Below are positions 12,316-13,454 of a DNA stretch of 13,454 nt, in pieces. The notes below the pieces were generated by a model. It was not told where the DNA came from, ran no database searches, and was given only the letters and a program-made list of their open reading frames with translations. Source of the stretch: CAYPEK01 sp964409645 (GTDB lineage Bacteria > UBP15 > UBA6099); NCBI GenBank assembly GCA_964409645.1, contig CAYPEK010000112.1, forward strand, positions 1 through 13,454, written 5' to 3'. The position numbers were made by a program, and so were the translations under genes. Position 1 is the first letter of the stretch. Every line of letters begins with the position of its first letter.

Positions 12316-13377
12316 CTACTTTTCGTTATGTCCCTGTTTGATCCACTCTTCATTGAAGACCGCGTGTTTGATATTTGTGCGTTTGTACGTATAGGAAACA
12401 TGAATGAGTCCGTTGCTCGATTGTATTACACACGGGTATGAGAATTCAAAAGGCTCCGTTTCGATATCCCGTTTCCACGGCCACGTTTTACCGTCGTCTG
12501 CCGACATTGCCGCCGTAAGCGGGGACCTGCTCGTTTTGGAATTGTTATATATGAGCACGAGGTTTCCGTTGCTGAGTCGCACGAGCGATATGCCCGACTC
12601 CGGGTTGGGAAATTCTGTCGGCTCGGGGTTGCTCCACGTCAAACCGCCGTCTCTCGATACGGATTTCATGATGATGGCTTTCGCCTGAGTGGACCTGAAA
12701 AATGCGAGGACGGAATCGTCCGAAAGCTGGACCACCGTCGGCTGGTCAAGACCGCCTTCGTCTCTGAGATTGGTTCCCGTTTTCTTGATCGTTTTGAAGT
12801 CGTTTTTAGAAAGAATAAAAAGCGGGGTGTAGAGCATTTCGTTTGCCGCGGGAAGCAGCAGCGTTCCGTCCCTCAGAGTGATGGGCCTGTTTCGGATGGC
12901 GAATCCTTTTTTGCCGATCAGGGTCATTTCTTCGCCCCATGTTTTTCCCGCGTCGCCCGAAACCCGGTAGTGAACTTTGCAGTTGTCCCACGTGTCGCCG
13001 TACATCACAAGGTAGAAGAACCATATTCTTCCGTCCGGACCGGTATAGAGAACGGGATTTCCTTCCGAGAGCCCGGGCGCGTCGTTCAGAATCTTCGGGG
13101 TTGTCCATTTGTCCGAACCTTTCTTCAGGCTCGCCGACAGAATAGCGACGTCCTTCGCTTTTTCATACGCGCCGGCAAACCACGCGGCAAGAATATCGCC
13201 GTCAGGCAATTCGGTCATAGTCGAAGCGTGGCATTGGGGTCTGCCGGGTGTTTCGTCGAAAATCAGTTGCGCGTCAAAAAAAGGTTTACTTTGCGTCGAT
13301 TCATTCCCCGCGACTCTTACGAATGCCAGCAGTAATGCGCACAATACCGCCGGCAATAGTTTACGCAAGTTTATCAT
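12316..13377 (-). CDS. Secreted sialidase-like Asp-box (BNR) protein
   Basis: A 353-aa protein with a signal peptide (MINLRKLLPAVLCALLLAFV, cleavage around residue 24). The mature part looks like a six-bladed beta-propeller of the BNR/Asp-box kind. Three Asp boxes of the form SxDxGxTW are visible: S140-W147 (SGDAGKTW), S241-W248 (SRDGGLTW) and S292-W299 (SADDGKTW). The first blade has HASTMTELPDGDILAAWFAG, the pattern of the sialidase-like BNR_2 group. The FRIP motif of classical neuraminidases is absent, so cleavage of sialic acid should not be assumed; another glycan substrate or a non-catalytic role is possible. The ATG at 13377 has GGGAG about 14-18 nt upstream, which is rather far. It precedes the secreted hydrolase on the same strand, and the pair may act on one substrate outside the cell. 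Confidence 0.82.
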   Translation of the reverse strand: MINLRKLLPAVLCALLLAFVRVAGNESTQSKPFFDAQLIFDETPGRPQCHASTMTELPDGDILAAWFAGAYEKAKDVAILSASLKKGSDKWTTPKILNDAPGLSEGNPVLYTGPDGRIWFFYLVMYGDTWDNCKVHYRVSGDAGKTWGEEMTLIGKKGFAIRNRPITLRDGTLLLPAANEMLYTPLFILSKNDFKTIKKTGTNLRDEGGLDQPTVVQLSDDSVLAFFRSTQAKAIIMKSVSRDGGLTWSNPEPTEFPNPESGISLVRLSNGNLVLIYNNSKTSRSPLTAAMSADDGKTWPWKRDIETEPFEFSYPCVIQSSNGLIHVSYTYKRTNIKHAVFNEEWIKQGHNEK

Positions 13378-13454
13378 ATAGCCCGCACTCCCGCCATGAG
13401 TGTTTTACGACGCCCATTTTATATTTATTAAACCGCAAACATTTTACACTTAAC

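Noticed and set aside
12182..12394. Short + strand frame beginning MKGLILGDVHNG
   Set aside because: The opening resembles a phosphoesterase start (GDVHNG) and could be a relic, but the frame then becomes Arg/Cys-rich, runs through the palindrome at 12261 and overlaps the sialidase-like gene. One short motif is not enough.
1..13454. CRISPR array, tRNA, rRNA, transposase or complete insertion sequence
   Set aside because: I looked for regularly spaced repeats, tRNA-like cloverleaf segments and transposase motifs and found none. The repeats present are dispersed palindromes, not a spaced array.

Overview
The window looks like chromosomal DNA of an uncultured, GC-rich, Gram-negative bacterium. 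The Gram-negative call rests on a lipid A-type (LpxL/HtrB-like) acyltransferase and three genes with apparent export signals. Coding DNA is GC-rich, while several intergenic stretches are AT-richer and full of short inverted repeats. The gene mix (secreted Asp-box glycosidase-like protein, Tat-type DUF2804 protein, secreted alpha/beta hydrolase, D-aminoacylase) and the repeats remind me of environmental PVC-type or similar candidate-phylum genomes. No marker gene settles this, so the taxonomy is a low-confidence inference.

Layout. Positions 113-613: a zinc-ribbon/ribbon-helix-helix regulator with a palindrome over its predicted -10. 675-2414: an N-acyl-D-amino-acid deacylase. 2675-4318: a two-HKD phospholipase D-like protein. 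4428-5579: a calcineurin-like phosphoesterase. 5728-6252: a START-like protein (copy A). All of these are on the + strand. 6253-6775 is a non-coding repeat island. 6776-7933 (- strand) is a DUF2804 protein with a twin-arginine signal. It is divergent from a probable + strand operon: zinc-ribbon protein (8239-8505), TtcA-type tRNA thiolase (8519-9352), LpxL-type acyltransferase (9441-10427), and perhaps a second START-like protein (copy B, 10641-11144). On the - strand, facing it, are a sialidase-like Asp-box protein (13377-12316) and a secreted alpha/beta hydrolase (ending at 11173).

Themes. (1) Copies A and B of the START-like protein are clear paralogs 4.4 kb apart, and each lies beside a copy of the same GTAGGGCGGGG-type repeat. 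(2) Three transcription units (4428, 5728, 8239) have a -10 hexamer about 8-9 nt before the ATG and no Shine-Dalgarno, which predicts leaderless mRNAs. Other genes in the window have clear GGAGG-type sites. (3) At least four different palindromic repeat families occur between genes. There is no CRISPR array, recognisable transposase, tRNA or rRNA. I see no convincing multi-gene defence or biosynthetic system. The most unusual points are the START-like paralogs with their linked repeats, the leaderless promoters, the zinc-ribbon/TtcA pair and the zinc-ribbon/RHH fusion.
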